A stretch of DNA of 64,000 nucleotides, taken from Rhodospirillaceae bacterium. Its GTDB lineage: Bacteria; Pseudomonadota; Alphaproteobacteria; Rhodospirillales; JABHCV01. Where the stretch lies: positions 1 to 64,000 of the forward strand of contig JABJHA010000038.1 in assembly GCA_018662005.1 (NCBI GenBank). The letters are read 5' to 3'. Both the position numbers and the translations under genes were made by a program. Positions 43,648 to 52,847 of the stretch are shown here, piece by piece. The notes beneath the pieces were generated by a model, which saw only the letters and a program-made list of their open reading frames with translations, was not told where the DNA came from and did not search any database. The stretch's first letter is position 1. Every line of letters starts with the position of its first letter.

Positions 43648-45870
43648 ATGGGTGGTACAATCACAGGCGCGCTGAGAACAGCACAAAGTGGTCTTTTAAC
43701 AAACCAGGCGGCCCTTGACGCGGTCGCCAATAACATCGCCAATGTCAATACTGAAGGGTACTCCCGCAAGGAAGTCCAGATTGAATCACGGGTTGTTGCG
43801 GGCTCTGGCGTCGGCGTTCAAATTGGCGAAATCAAACGCACCATTGATGAAGGTTTGTTGAAAAATCTGCGTGCGGAAATTGGCAATTTTGAAAAATTTG
43901 CCGCCCAAACTCCCTATTACGAACGCATGCAGGAAATGTTTGGCGCCCCTGGCGATAATATATCAATAAGTCACGTCATTGCCGAATTTACACAAGCCCT
44001 GGAAACCCTGGCCCTGTCGCCGGAAAAAACCCTGGATCAATCCGAAATGGTGCGCCGGGCCAGTGACATGACCCAGAAACTGCAGGAAATGAGCGCCGCC
44101 ATACAGGAACTGCGCCTGCAGGCCGATGAGGGAATTTCAGATACAGCAATAAGAATCACCGCCTTATCGAGCGAGCTTGGCGATTTTAACGACAAAATCA
44201 TCCGTTATGGTTCGACCGGCAGAGACGTTTCAGATCTGCGGGATTTACGTGACGCTTCTTTGGACGAACTCGCCCAGTTGATAGACATCAGTTACTTTTA
44301 CCGTGCCGACGGCGATGTTGTCGTATTTACCTCTGCCGGGCGCACCCTGGTGGATAACGTTCCTGCGACCCTGACCCATAATGCAGCCAGTTCGGTAACC
44401 GCAACCACAACCCTTGCCGAGGGAGACCTTAACGGACTTTATGTCGGCACGGCGATTGTCGGAAATGACATCACCAACAATGTCACCGGTGGTACCGTCA
44501 AAGGGTTGATTGATTTGCGTGATACGATCCTGCCCAATCTGCAAAGCCAACTGGATGAAATGGCCGCAGAAATCCGTGATACCTTTAACCAAATCCACAA
44601 TCGAGGCACCCCTTTCCCCGGCTCCCAGTCGATGTCGGGGTCGCGTGTGTTCGTCTCACCGTCAACACAGACCATCGAACTCGACCCCACCGGCAGCGCC
44701 GACGATGTCAACATTTCGTTGTTTACCAACAGTGGCGACCAATCGGCGACAACAACCCTGAACACCATTATGCAGGTCAATTATGGCGGTGCCGGAACCG
44801 ATGATGATGCCAAGGTTTCTTACGCCGCCTGGACGATTGATGAAGTTGCAGCCCACGTCCAGGGATGGTTAATCGCCAATGGCGCGACAACGGCGACGGC
44901 GGCCGTTTCGGCAACCACCGGCAAACTTGATATCAGCCTCAATTCAACCTCACTGAATTTGGCCTTCCGGGACCAGAGCGCCAGCGCAGACGGCAGTTCC
45001 GCCGCCGATGCGCAGATCGCCTTTGACGCAAACGCCGACGGTGTCGTTGATGAAACCGTGTCCGGCTTTTCAAATTTCTTTGGCCTGAATGACTTCTTCG
45101 TCGATAACCTCGCCGAAAATGTCTTCGAAACCGATGTCATCAGCGCCAGCTTCACCGCATCTGCGGCGACTTTAACAGTGCGCGACAGCAGCGGTATTTT
45201 AGGAACCACGGTATCCATCGCCGTTGGCGATAGCCTGAGCACGATCGCCACGAAAATAAACACCGCGACAACAGGCATTACGGCGACGATTGTTCCCGAC
45301 GGATCAGGTCATCGTTTGCGTATAGCCCATGATTCCGGTTCCAGCATGACCGTTACTCAAGCCGCGGCCAACACCTTGTTAACAACGTTGGGGATGCATA
45401 ACGGTGATGTTCGTGTCGCCAGCACCCTAAGCGTTCGTAGTGACATCGCCTCGACACCGGCAAAAATCTCGACCGTGGCGGTCCAATGGGACGCCAACCG
45501 GGGCGCCGCCGGTGAATATCTTCTTAGTATTGGTGATGACACAACTGCCAGCCAGCTGGCCAGCCTTTTCAAGACCAACAACCAGTTCGATACCTCTGGC
45601 GGTATCGCGGCCCTGAACACCACATTCGAGGACTATGCCGCCGCCATTGTCGCCACAAACGCCAATTTAGCCGATGACAACAAAGCTGATCAGAACTTCC
45701 AGGAATCCTTAAGAGATAGCCTGCAGTTAAAATCAGATTCATTCCGGGGCGTCAATCTGGATGAGGAAATGTCTAATTTGATCTTGTTCGAGCAGGCTTA
45801 TTCGGCCGCCGCCAGACTGATCACGGTCATCCAGAAAATGTTTGATGCCCTCGACAGGGCCATCGGTTAG
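43648..45870 (+). CDS. flgK: Hook-filament junction protein FlgK (HAP1)
   Basis: FlgK is 740 residues, longer than the about 550 of enterics. The N-terminal axial domain is ALRTAQSGLLTNQAALDAVANNIANVNTEGYSRKEVQIES. The C terminus is RDSLQLKSDSFRGVNLDEEMSNLILFEQAYSAAARLITVIQKMFDALDRAIG. The middle contains beta-rich variable segments, including a unit near 500-580 (LTVRDSSGILGTTVSIAVGDSLSTIATKINTATTGITATIV) like flagellin-IN domains. It forms the first hook-filament junction zone. It lies 21 bp after the FlgN-like gene and 10 bp before flgL. Confidence 0.95.
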   Translation: MGGTITGALRTAQSGLLTNQAALDAVANNIANVNTEGYSRKEVQIESRVVAGSGVGVQIGEIKRTIDEGLLKNLRAEIGNFEKFAAQTPYYERMQEMFGAPGDNISISHVIAEFTQALETLALSPEKTLDQSEMVRRASDMTQKLQEMSAAIQELRLQADEGISDTAIRITALSSELGDFNDKIIRYGSTGRDVSDLRDLRDASLDELAQLIDISYFYRADGDVVVFTSAGRTLVDNVPATLTHNAASSVTATTTLAEGDLNGLYVGTAIVGNDITNNVTGGTVKGLIDLRDTILPNLQSQLDEMAAEIRDTFNQIHNRGTPFPGSQSMSGSRVFVSPSTQTIELDPTGSADDVNISLFTNSGDQSATTTLNTIMQVNYGGAGTDDDAKVSYAAWTIDEVAAHVQGWLIANGATTATAAVSATTGKLDISLNSTSLNLAFRDQSASADGSSAADAQIAFDANADGVVDETVSGFSNFFGLNDFFVDNLAENVFETDVISASFTASAATLTVRDSSGILGTTVSIAVGDSLSTIATKINTATTGITATIVPDGSGHRLRIAHDSGSSMTVTQAAANTLLTTLGMHNGDVRVASTLSVRSDIASTPAKISTVAVQWDANRGAAGEYLLSIGDDTTASQLASLFKTNNQFDTSGGIAALNTTFEDYAAAIVATNANLADDNKADQNFQESLRDSLQLKSDSFRGVNLDEEMSNLILFEQAYSAAARLITVIQKMFDALDRAIG

Positions 45871-45880
45871 GATGTGAGCA

Positions 45881-47512
45881 ATGAGCCGTATTTCAACACT
45901 GTCATCAAATAACGAACTAATTAAACTAATGTTGAAGACGCAATCGCGTCTGCAGGACCAGCAGGTGCAAGTCGCGACCGAAAAAAACAGTCAGGATTAT
46001 ACCGGCATCGCCAAGGATTCCGAGCGCCTGATATCCATCGAGACGACCCGCGCAGTTCTGGACAATTTCAGCAGCACCAACGCCTTGATGGACATGCGTC
46101 TTACCGTTACCGGCACAGCCCTGGATGGCATTGACGATGCGTTATCGGAATTTCGCAAGGACTTGATCAAGTTTGAAGCAACAAGCATGACCGGGGTTCT
46201 GGAGGTTCGCGACATTCAAAACGTCGCCTTCACGACGTTGCAGACCATGGAGGCCTTCCTCAATACGGACGTTAATGGTCAATTTCTTTTCAGTGGCGGA
46301 CGAGCCACCACCCAGCCCGTTGATTTGGGCCTGACCACGCTGAGCGATTTGCAAACCAAGTGGGATGGGGCCAATGTCACCTACCCGACCTACCGCGATA
46401 ACAGTATTCACCCGAAATTAACCGCCACAACGGGTTACCCGTCAAACCCGGCCGCCGGCTTCACGGCCCTTAACTTTACCGCCGGTGCGGGGGGAACCAT
46501 CGCCACCACAAACGTTACGGCCCAGGTCGACACCGTCACCATCGGCGGCACTGTTGAGGCCGGTGACAAGTACACCGCAACCATCAACGGCACCCTCGTG
46601 ACCTATACGGTTACCGGTGCCGAGGCCAACCTTGATGCTATTCGGGATAATTTCTTCGCCGCTATTAACACCGCTGCACTCGGGGTTACCGCCGCCGCTG
46701 GCGGGGCGGGTCAATTGACCCTGACAGCCGATACAGCAGGAACCGCCTTTACGGCAACGGTCGCCCCCATCAATGGCGGCGTGACCTCCGACAATACGGC
46801 GACAATTGCCACCACAACGGCCAATGCCAATGCCTTTGCCAATATTCCCGTTGGCTCCACCATTACCATTTCAGGCGCCGATACCACCGCCAATAATGGC
46901 ACTTACACGGTGGCTAGTAATTCTGGCGGCGTTATTACCGTTGGGGCCACAGAAACCATCACAACCACGGTAACACCGGATGCCAATGTTGCCGGTGATA
47001 CGCTCACCATGACTAATAATATGTCCTACTATCAGGGTGACGAGGTCACCCAAACCCATAGCGTCAACAAAAGCAGATCTTTCAACGTTGACCTGAATGG
47101 CGTTGATCCGGCCATTGAAAAGGCTATTCGCGGCCTGTTTATTATCGCCCAGGGGCAATTCCAGACTGCTGGTGGCTTGGATCAGAATACATCGCGGGTT
47201 TCCGACATTCGTTATTTGATGGATAGCGCCCTGCAACGCAATCCGGGGGGAACGCCTCCTTATGGAACCGAATTGACCAGCAGTCTTGATCAGGTGACCA
47301 TGAATATTGGTTTTGATCGTGTCCTCATAGACCAAACGAACGCACTTAATAAATCCCTGGTCGCCTTCTACGATCAAAAAGTTGCTGATTTTGAGGATAT
47401 TGACCCTCTGGCGGTCTATACAAAGATGCTGGACGAACAAACAGCCCTGGAGGCTTCATATTCGGCCATGGCTCGTATTCGCCAGCTCAGCCTGCTTAAC
47501 TTTATGAACTAA
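45881..47512 (+). CDS. flgL: Hook-filament junction protein FlgL (HAP3), with inserted domain
   Basis: FlgL is 543 residues, well above the usual about 300-400. The N terminus is the flagellin-like MSRISTLSSNNELIKLMLKTQSRLQDQQVQVATEKNSQDYTGIAKDSERLISIETTRAVLDNF. The C terminus is TKMLDEQTALEASYSAMARIRQLSLLNFMN. Residues about 213-300 match the repeated domain of FlgE: EAGDKYTATINGTLVTYTVTGAEANLDAIRDNFFAAIN. It is the last gene of the flgI operon. No clear terminator is seen in the AT-rich 288-bp gap after it. Confidence 0.94.
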   Translation: MSRISTLSSNNELIKLMLKTQSRLQDQQVQVATEKNSQDYTGIAKDSERLISIETTRAVLDNFSSTNALMDMRLTVTGTALDGIDDALSEFRKDLIKFEATSMTGVLEVRDIQNVAFTTLQTMEAFLNTDVNGQFLFSGGRATTQPVDLGLTTLSDLQTKWDGANVTYPTYRDNSIHPKLTATTGYPSNPAAGFTALNFTAGAGGTIATTNVTAQVDTVTIGGTVEAGDKYTATINGTLVTYTVTGAEANLDAIRDNFFAAINTAALGVTAAAGGAGQLTLTADTAGTAFTATVAPINGGVTSDNTATIATTTANANAFANIPVGSTITISGADTTANNGTYTVASNSGGVITVGATETITTTVTPDANVAGDTLTMTNNMSYYQGDEVTQTHSVNKSRSFNVDLNGVDPAIEKAIRGLFIIAQGQFQTAGGLDQNTSRVSDIRYLMDSALQRNPGGTPPYGTELTSSLDQVTMNIGFDRVLIDQTNALNKSLVAFYDQKVADFEDIDPLAVYTKMLDEQTALEASYSAMARIRQLSLLNFMN

Positions 47513-47800
47513 CAATAAAGAACGCTTTAAGTGACTGGTTTCAGTGCTTTTACCATTGGGACTCGTGAATAATATATTGTTAAAAACAGCTTTATTTACT
47601 GCGAAAAACCATTCCCTGTGGATAATTATCCCCCCTATTAATCACGAAAAATACGCCATAACATATTGAAATTGCACAAAAATAAATTTTTTTGGCATTT
47701 TTTAAAAAAAAGGGTGTGTTTTTCTATCTTTTATGCTATTTTGGGTGCCGAAGTGTAGTAGAGATTGTTTTTTCTAGAACAGAAATAGTGGTGCATCAGA

Positions 47801-48052
47801 ATGATGGACTTTAAAGAAATAGGTGGACCGTCTGGACTTAGCGTCACATCGATGCTAGTGCAGAATGCTGTTGCCAAAAATCGGGAGTTAAAGGAGCTCA
47901 TCGATAAACCGACGCAAAGCGCGGTTGATGAAAAGCCCGATAATGAGAATGCTGGCGCGAAAGTCGAAGAAGCGTCTTCTCAGGAAAGTAGCAACAGTTC
48001 CACATTGAACACGGATCAGCCGACTGGTCGGGTGGTGAATGTAGAGGTATAG
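47801..48052 (+). CDS. Small hypothetical protein, 83 residues
   Basis: No family was recognised. The protein is hydrophilic, with a short helical start (GLSVTSMLVQNAVAKNRELKELIDK) and an acidic, Ser/Glu-rich, probably disordered rest, ending VVNVEV. There is no signal peptide or membrane segment. It sits alone between flgL and the first NeuB-like gene, after a very AT-rich stretch (47640-47720). The composition would suit a flagellar-exported or regulatory protein but nothing in it proves this. Confidence 0.5.
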   Translation: MMDFKEIGGPSGLSVTSMLVQNAVAKNRELKELIDKPTQSAVDEKPDNENAGAKVEEASSQESSNSSTLNTDQPTGRVVNVEV

Positions 48053-48336
48053 GTGCCTTGGCATGCCGTTCGGTCCCTTTTCCCTGCGGCTCTCACAAAC
48101 TTTCATCCCCAAAGGTTTGACGCTTATATCCAGCGCACGGGCTCCACTATGGAAATGCCCGGGGCTTTTGTTTGTCAGCAAGTTATCACGCCTCCTTTCT
48201 TCCAGAACCTTCAATAGCCAGCCCCGTTTTTTACTCATTCAAGGAAAATTTAAGCCATCAGAAATACTTAATTAACTAGATTAGACACCATCAAAAGTCT
48301 TACCTATGTGGGAGGACATGAGAAAAGGTTACATTT

Positions 48337-49206
48337 ATGGAAGACACTACCCTTTTGGAGCCCTGGTCGGTTAGCGAACACGTCTTCTTCATTGGCGAGA
48401 TAGGCATTAATCACAATGGTGATATCGATATTGCCAAGCAGTTGATCGATATGGCGAAGAATGCCGGTTGTGACGCTGTTAAATTTCAGAAACGTACCCT
48501 TGATATTGTCTATAGTCAGGAAATGCTTGATAGCCCCCGCGAAAGCCCCTGGGGAACCACCCAGCGCCAGCAAAAGGAAGGGCTGGAGTTCGGTGAGGCG
48601 GAATACGACGAAATAGACCGTTATTGCAAAGAAATTAAGATCGACTGGTTTGCATCTGCCTGGGACATTCCGTCGCTTGAATTTTTAAAAAAATACAAAT
48701 GCCCGTTCAATAAAGTGGCTTCGGCCATGACCACTCACAAGGAATTCCTGGAAGCTGTCGCCAGTGAAGGCAAACACACCTTCATTTCGGTGGGCATGTG
48801 TACCTATGACGATATTCAGTATGCCGTCGATGTCTTCACCAACAAAAAGTGCCCCTACACCTTGATGCACACAGTTGCAGAATACCCGGTTCCTGAAGAA
48901 CGTTTAAACCTGCGTGGCATCCAGTATTTGCGCCAGCGTTTTAATTGCCCAGTCGGATACAGTGGCCACGAAGCTTCCGTATCGCCATCCCTGATTGCTG
49001 CTGCGATGGGAGCGACTTCCATTGAACGTCATATCACCCTTGAGCGGACCATGTACGGGTCTGATCAGGCCGCCTCACTGGAAGGTCTTGGCCTGACACA
49101 GCTGATTTCCCAAATACGAAAAATTCCAATTGTCCTGGGCAACGGGGAGCGGACCATCACCGAAGGGGAAAAATCCGCCGCCGAAAAACTCCGTTATTGG
49201 AATTAA
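48337..49206 (+). CDS. NeuB-family N-acetylneuraminate/nonulosonate synthase (first)
   Basis: This 289-residue enzyme of the NeuB family condenses PEP with a 6-carbon amino sugar to give a nonulosonic acid. Seen: FFIGEIGINHNGDIDIAKQLIDMAKNAGCDAVKFQKR (catalytic N-terminal strand and Lys), ASAWDIPSLEFLKKYKCPFNKVASAM, and FNCPVGYSGHEASVSPSLIAAAMGATSIERHITLERTMYGSDQAASL. The C-terminal SAF/antifreeze-like domain of typical NeuB (about 345 residues) is missing. It begins a tightly packed seven-gene operon (48337-55311). The product cannot be assigned to sialic, legionaminic or pseudaminic acid from sequence alone. Confidence 0.85.
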   Translation: MEDTTLLEPWSVSEHVFFIGEIGINHNGDIDIAKQLIDMAKNAGCDAVKFQKRTLDIVYSQEMLDSPRESPWGTTQRQQKEGLEFGEAEYDEIDRYCKEIKIDWFASAWDIPSLEFLKKYKCPFNKVASAMTTHKEFLEAVASEGKHTFISVGMCTYDDIQYAVDVFTNKKCPYTLMHTVAEYPVPEERLNLRGIQYLRQRFNCPVGYSGHEASVSPSLIAAAMGATSIERHITLERTMYGSDQAASLEGLGLTQLISQIRKIPIVLGNGERTITEGEKSAAEKLRYWN

Positions 49207-49217
49207 GTGTTCCGCCC

Positions 49218-50285
49218 GTGCCAGAACATAAAACCTATTGTTTTGATATTGACGGCACCTTGTGTACCAACACTGAAGGTGAATACGAAGCTGCGGAACC
49301 GTTCGGCGATCGCATCGAGGTGGTTAACCGTTTGTTTGATGCAGGCCACCAGATCCTTCTATTAACCGCGCGCGGCGCCACCACCGGTATCGATTGGCGG
49401 GCCGTGACTGAAAAACAAATGACCGACTGGGGCGTTCGTTATCACGAACTGTACCTGACCAAACCGTCGGCACATGTTTATATAGACGACAAGGCTTTCA
49501 ATTCCGAAACATGGGACTGGCAGGTCCATGGCGGACCACCGCCCTTGCCCGCACAATCGGTTATGGAGCAGGCATCCTATCTTGACGTGACCTATAGCGA
49601 AGAACGCGCACCGTTCGGCCCCTATCCGGCCCAATTGGCCACCTGGATCACCGAAAACCGTCTCCCGACCAAGGGACGACTTCTCGACATGGGCTGCGGA
49701 CGGGGTGAATTTTTATCGGCTTTTTCCAAGTTGGGATTTGATGTCGCCGGAACCGATATCTCGCCATCCGCGCCCATACTTTCGCCTGATTTTGATGTCC
49801 GTGTCGCCAATCTTGATAGCGCCCCCATGCCCTTTGAGAACGACAGCTTCGACTTTGTTTTTTCAAAATCGGTGATCGAGCACACACGCACCCCAACCGT
49901 CATGCTGAAAAAGGCTTTTGATGTCCTGCGCCCCGGTGGTACGGCAGTGATTATGACACCCAGCTGGACGCATACCCATTGGGGGCCGTTTTATTGTGAC
50001 CACACCCACGTCACGCCGTTTACCGCCTTGTCCCTGCAAGACGCCTTGCACTTAAGCGGTTTTGAAGGGGCACGGGCCGAGCATTTTATCCAACTGCCGG
50101 CGGTTTGGGAAAACCCGGCATTGAAACCGCTCACCTACTTGATACGAAAGCTGCCAATCCCGTTCCGCCCGCACATGGATGCGCCATGGCCGGAAAATAT
50201 CAACAAATTTATTCGGTTTTCAAACGAAGTGATGCTGTTGGCCGTGGCCCGCAAACCCTTTTCGGCGGAGGCCCAGATCAAATGA
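49218..50285 (+). CDS. HAD-type phosphatase-methyltransferase fusion
   Basis: This protein of about 355 residues has two domains. Residues about 1-110 form a HAD hydrolase-like domain with CFDIDGTLCTN (motif I) and KPSAHVYIDDKAFNSETWDW (motif IV-like). Residues about 145-345 form a class I SAM methyltransferase with RLLDMGCGRGEFLSAFSKLGFDVAGTDIS and LDSAPMPFENDSFDFVFSKSVIEHT. The start is a choice between GTG at 49218 and a TTG at 49197 that would overlap the NeuB gene; I prefer 49218. The order suggests dephosphorylation and methylation of the sugar (inference). The gene overlaps the next by an ATGA. Confidence 0.8.
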   Translation: MPEHKTYCFDIDGTLCTNTEGEYEAAEPFGDRIEVVNRLFDAGHQILLLTARGATTGIDWRAVTEKQMTDWGVRYHELYLTKPSAHVYIDDKAFNSETWDWQVHGGPPPLPAQSVMEQASYLDVTYSEERAPFGPYPAQLATWITENRLPTKGRLLDMGCGRGEFLSAFSKLGFDVAGTDISPSAPILSPDFDVRVANLDSAPMPFENDSFDFVFSKSVIEHTRTPTVMLKKAFDVLRPGGTAVIMTPSWTHTHWGPFYCDHTHVTPFTALSLQDALHLSGFEGARAEHFIQLPAVWENPALKPLTYLIRKLPIPFRPHMDAPWPENINKFIRFSNEVMLLAVARKPFSAEAQIK

Positions 50286-51019
50286 CATCCCAATGCGCGA
50301 TCATTCCCGCCCGTGGTGGATCAAAAGGGGTTCCGGGAAAAAACATCCGCACCTTGCGTGGTCACCCGATGATTGCCTATTCGATTATAGCGGCCCGGGA
50401 ATGCGCAAACATTGATCGTATCATCGTCTCCACAGACAGTCCTGAAATCGCCAAAATCGCCACCTCATACGGTGCCGAAGTACCCTTTATGCGGCCACCC
50501 GAACTGGCCGGTGATCTGTCGCCAGCGATTGATTTCATGACCCACGCGCTTGATCAATTGGCGCTTGAAAACGACAAGCCTGACATGATGGTCATGCTGT
50601 TGCCGACAACACCTTTGCGCGATTCGGCAGTGATTGACGAGGCCATTACCCGACTGCAACAAACCCCTGAAGCAACAGGACTGCGTTCGGCCCATGAATT
50701 GCCCGAACCGCCACAAAAAATGATGGGGATCAAGGATGGCTACTTATGCGGCCTGTTCCCTGATGATCCCAGGCCAGAATACTTCAACTTGCCACGTCAA
50801 ACCTTTCCGATTGCCTATCACCCCAATGGATACGTTGAAATTGTCCGCCGTGAGACCCTGATCAACGAGGGGACCCTGTACGGCTCAAAAATTCAGAGTT
50901 TCATCACGCCCTTCACCATCGAGATCGACGCGCCGGAAGATTTTGACTATCTGCAATATACCATCGATCAACACGGCCACCCTCTGATCGATAAACTTGA
51001 CACCCTCGGGAAGGCTTGA
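50282..51019 (+). CDS. CMP-sugar (acylneuraminate) cytidylyltransferase-like
   Basis: This 245-residue nucleotidyltransferase activates nonulosonic acids with CTP. The start at 50282 is chosen because ATGA overlaps the preceding stop; the frame extends further up without support. Family motifs are AIIPARGGSKGVPGKNIRTLRGHPMIAYSIIAARECANIDRIIVSTDSPEIAKIATSYGAEVPFMRPPELAGD and MVMLLPTTPLRDS. It resembles NeuA/PtmB-type CMP-sugar synthetases. It follows the NeuB and HAD-methyltransferase genes. Confidence 0.88.
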   Translation: MTSQCAIIPARGGSKGVPGKNIRTLRGHPMIAYSIIAARECANIDRIIVSTDSPEIAKIATSYGAEVPFMRPPELAGDLSPAIDFMTHALDQLALENDKPDMMVMLLPTTPLRDSAVIDEAITRLQQTPEATGLRSAHELPEPPQKMMGIKDGYLCGLFPDDPRPEYFNLPRQTFPIAYHPNGYVEIVRRETLINEGTLYGSKIQSFITPFTIEIDAPEDFDYLQYTIDQHGHPLIDKLDTLGKA

Positions 51020-51024
51020 GCGTT

Positions 51025-52422
51025 ATGGCCGCATTTGATTTCACCCGCACACCGCTCAAAGTTCCGCCCGTTAAGACCTATTTCCGCTGCATCAAAACGG
51101 CCATTCCGGTGCCGCAGTCTATCCCCATCCTTGAGAGGCTTTACAAATTTGAATCCCGTTCCATGCATGGCCAAATGCCCATTGTTTGGGATCGGGCCAA
51201 GGATTTTCAGGTCTTCGATAAATGGGGCAACTGCTGGATTGATTTCACATCGACCATTTTCGTCGCCAACGCCGGACACGCCAATGACGCCATTAGCACT
51301 GCCTTACGCGAGACCCTGGATCAGGATTTGCTGCATACCTACACCTATGCATCGGAAGTCCGCGCCGACTTCCTGCAGGCATTAATCGAATGCACTCCGC
51401 CTGAACTTGAAAAAGCCTATCTGGTTTCAGCCGGAACCGAAGCGACAGAAACGGCGTTCAAGCTGATCCGCCTTTATGCCGACAAAAAAAAGAAAAGACG
51501 CCACGGGGTCATAGCCTTCGATGGCAGTTTCCATGGCCGCACCTTGGGTGCTGCACAAATCAGCGGTACAAAAGCGGCACGCCGGTGGATAGGATTTGAA
51601 GATCCGGATATCTTCCACCTGCCCTTCCCCTATCCATGGGACGAGCAAGGCAACCCGCTAAACGAAAGCGGTCGCATCCGCTTTGAGCGTGATATGGAAA
51701 ACCTGAAGGAACAGGACATTGATGTTGCCCGTGATCTGGGCGGCGTGATTTTTGAATCCTACATTGGTTGGGCTGCGGCTTTTTTCCCGCCCGATTACGT
51801 GCAGGCCTGGGCCGAATGCGCCCGCGCCAACGATTTCCTTATTTCTTTCGATGAAATTCAGTCCGGTTTTGGTCGCACAGGAAAACAATTCGCCTATCAA
51901 CATTACGACGTCACGCCCGATATCATCTGCTGCGGCAAGGGTATTAGCTCTTCGCTGCCTCTGGCCGCTGTTCTGGGGCGCGCCGATGTCATGGACCTGC
52001 CTGATGTCGGCTCCATGAGCAGCACCCATTCGGCAAATCCCTTGAGTTGCGCCGCCGGTCTCGCCAACCTGCGTGAAATTGAACGCCTTGGGCTGATCGA
52101 GCAATCCTGTCAAAAAGGAGACATTCTACATCAACGCCTTAAGGAACTGCAGCGACGGTATCCCGACCATATTTCAAATATTCTTGGCGCCGGTATGCTG
52201 GCTTCCTTAATTATTCGTGATCTGGATACTGAAAACGGCGGTGGTGAACTGGCCAGCCATATTTGCGAATGCGCCCTGCGTAAAGGCTTGCTGCTTGTTC
52301 ACACCGGAAGGGAATCAATCAAAATAGGCCCGCCCCTGACAATCCCGGAAAACGCCCTTAATGAAGGGCTGGATGTGTTGGAGCAATCTATCGACGACGT
52401 CCTGAAAGGCAGAGCGCGATGA
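51025..52422 (+). CDS. Class III aminotransferase of the sugar island
   Basis: This 465-residue PLP enzyme has VSAGTEATETAFKLIRLYA, VIAFDGSFHGRTLGAAQISG and FLISFDEIQSGFGRTGKQFAYQHYDVTPDIICCGKGISSSLPLAAVLG, where the last Lys forms the Schiff base. It resembles 4-aminobutyrate/ornithine-type aminotransferases. The ATG at 51025 has GGAAGG 10 nt upstream; an upstream TTG (51016) would overlap the neuA stop. The context suggests it installs an amino group on a sugar or a small donor such as an amino acid side group on the nonulosonate. Confidence 0.85.
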   Translation: MAAFDFTRTPLKVPPVKTYFRCIKTAIPVPQSIPILERLYKFESRSMHGQMPIVWDRAKDFQVFDKWGNCWIDFTSTIFVANAGHANDAISTALRETLDQDLLHTYTYASEVRADFLQALIECTPPELEKAYLVSAGTEATETAFKLIRLYADKKKKRRHGVIAFDGSFHGRTLGAAQISGTKAARRWIGFEDPDIFHLPFPYPWDEQGNPLNESGRIRFERDMENLKEQDIDVARDLGGVIFESYIGWAAAFFPPDYVQAWAECARANDFLISFDEIQSGFGRTGKQFAYQHYDVTPDIICCGKGISSSLPLAAVLGRADVMDLPDVGSMSSTHSANPLSCAAGLANLREIERLGLIEQSCQKGDILHQRLKELQRRYPDHISNILGAGMLASLIIRDLDTENGGGELASHICECALRKGLLLVHTGRESIKIGPPLTIPENALNEGLDVLEQSIDDVLKGRAR

Positions 52423-52847
52423 CGTCTGTCCGCCACGTCGGTATCGTCGTCAGCAACATGGAAGTGTCTTTGTCCTTCTACTGTGACTTGCTTGGCCTGC
52501 ATACCGCCGATGTGGTTGCCGAATCCGGACCATTCCTGGACGGACTTCTGGGCATGGACAAGGCCAGGATACGAACCGCAAAACTGGCTGGTTCGGATGG
52601 ACCGACGCTGGTCGAACTTCTGCTTTTCGACCAGCCAGAGCCAACAGAAGCCACACCGCTTACCGCCATTGGTCCTACTCATGTGGCGCTCAACGTCAGT
52701 GATCTGGATCAGATATACCAACGCATGATAGAGGCCGGTATCAATTTTAACGCCCCCCCTGCCCTGTCGCCTGACGGCGGCGCAAAGGTCGCCTTCTGCC
52801 AGGACCCGGACGGCACCTTTATCGAGTTGGTCGAGCCACAAAAATGA
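52419..52847 (+). CDS. VOC-superfamily (glyoxalase/dioxygenase-like) protein
   Basis: This 142-residue protein has the VOC fold pattern: two beta-alpha-beta modules. The first starts VRHVGIVVSNMEVSLSFYCDLLGL, the second starts THVALNVSDLDQIYQRMIEAGINF and ends KVAFCQDPDGTFIELVEP. Metal ligands (His of VRHVGIV, Glu of ELLLF and of FIELVE, His of THVALNV) are in place. The reaction is unknown. It overlaps both neighbours by 4 bp, so it acts with them. Confidence 0.82.
   Translation: MTSVRHVGIVVSNMEVSLSFYCDLLGLHTADVVAESGPFLDGLLGMDKARIRTAKLAGSDGPTLVELLLFDQPEPTEATPLTAIGPTHVALNVSDLDQIYQRMIEAGINFNAPPALSPDGGAKVAFCQDPDGTFIELVEPQK

Noticed and set aside
48063-48275. 70-codon plus frame and minus 116-codon frame between the orphan gene and NeuB
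   Set aside because: No ribosome binding site, domain or neighbour support; likely random frames.
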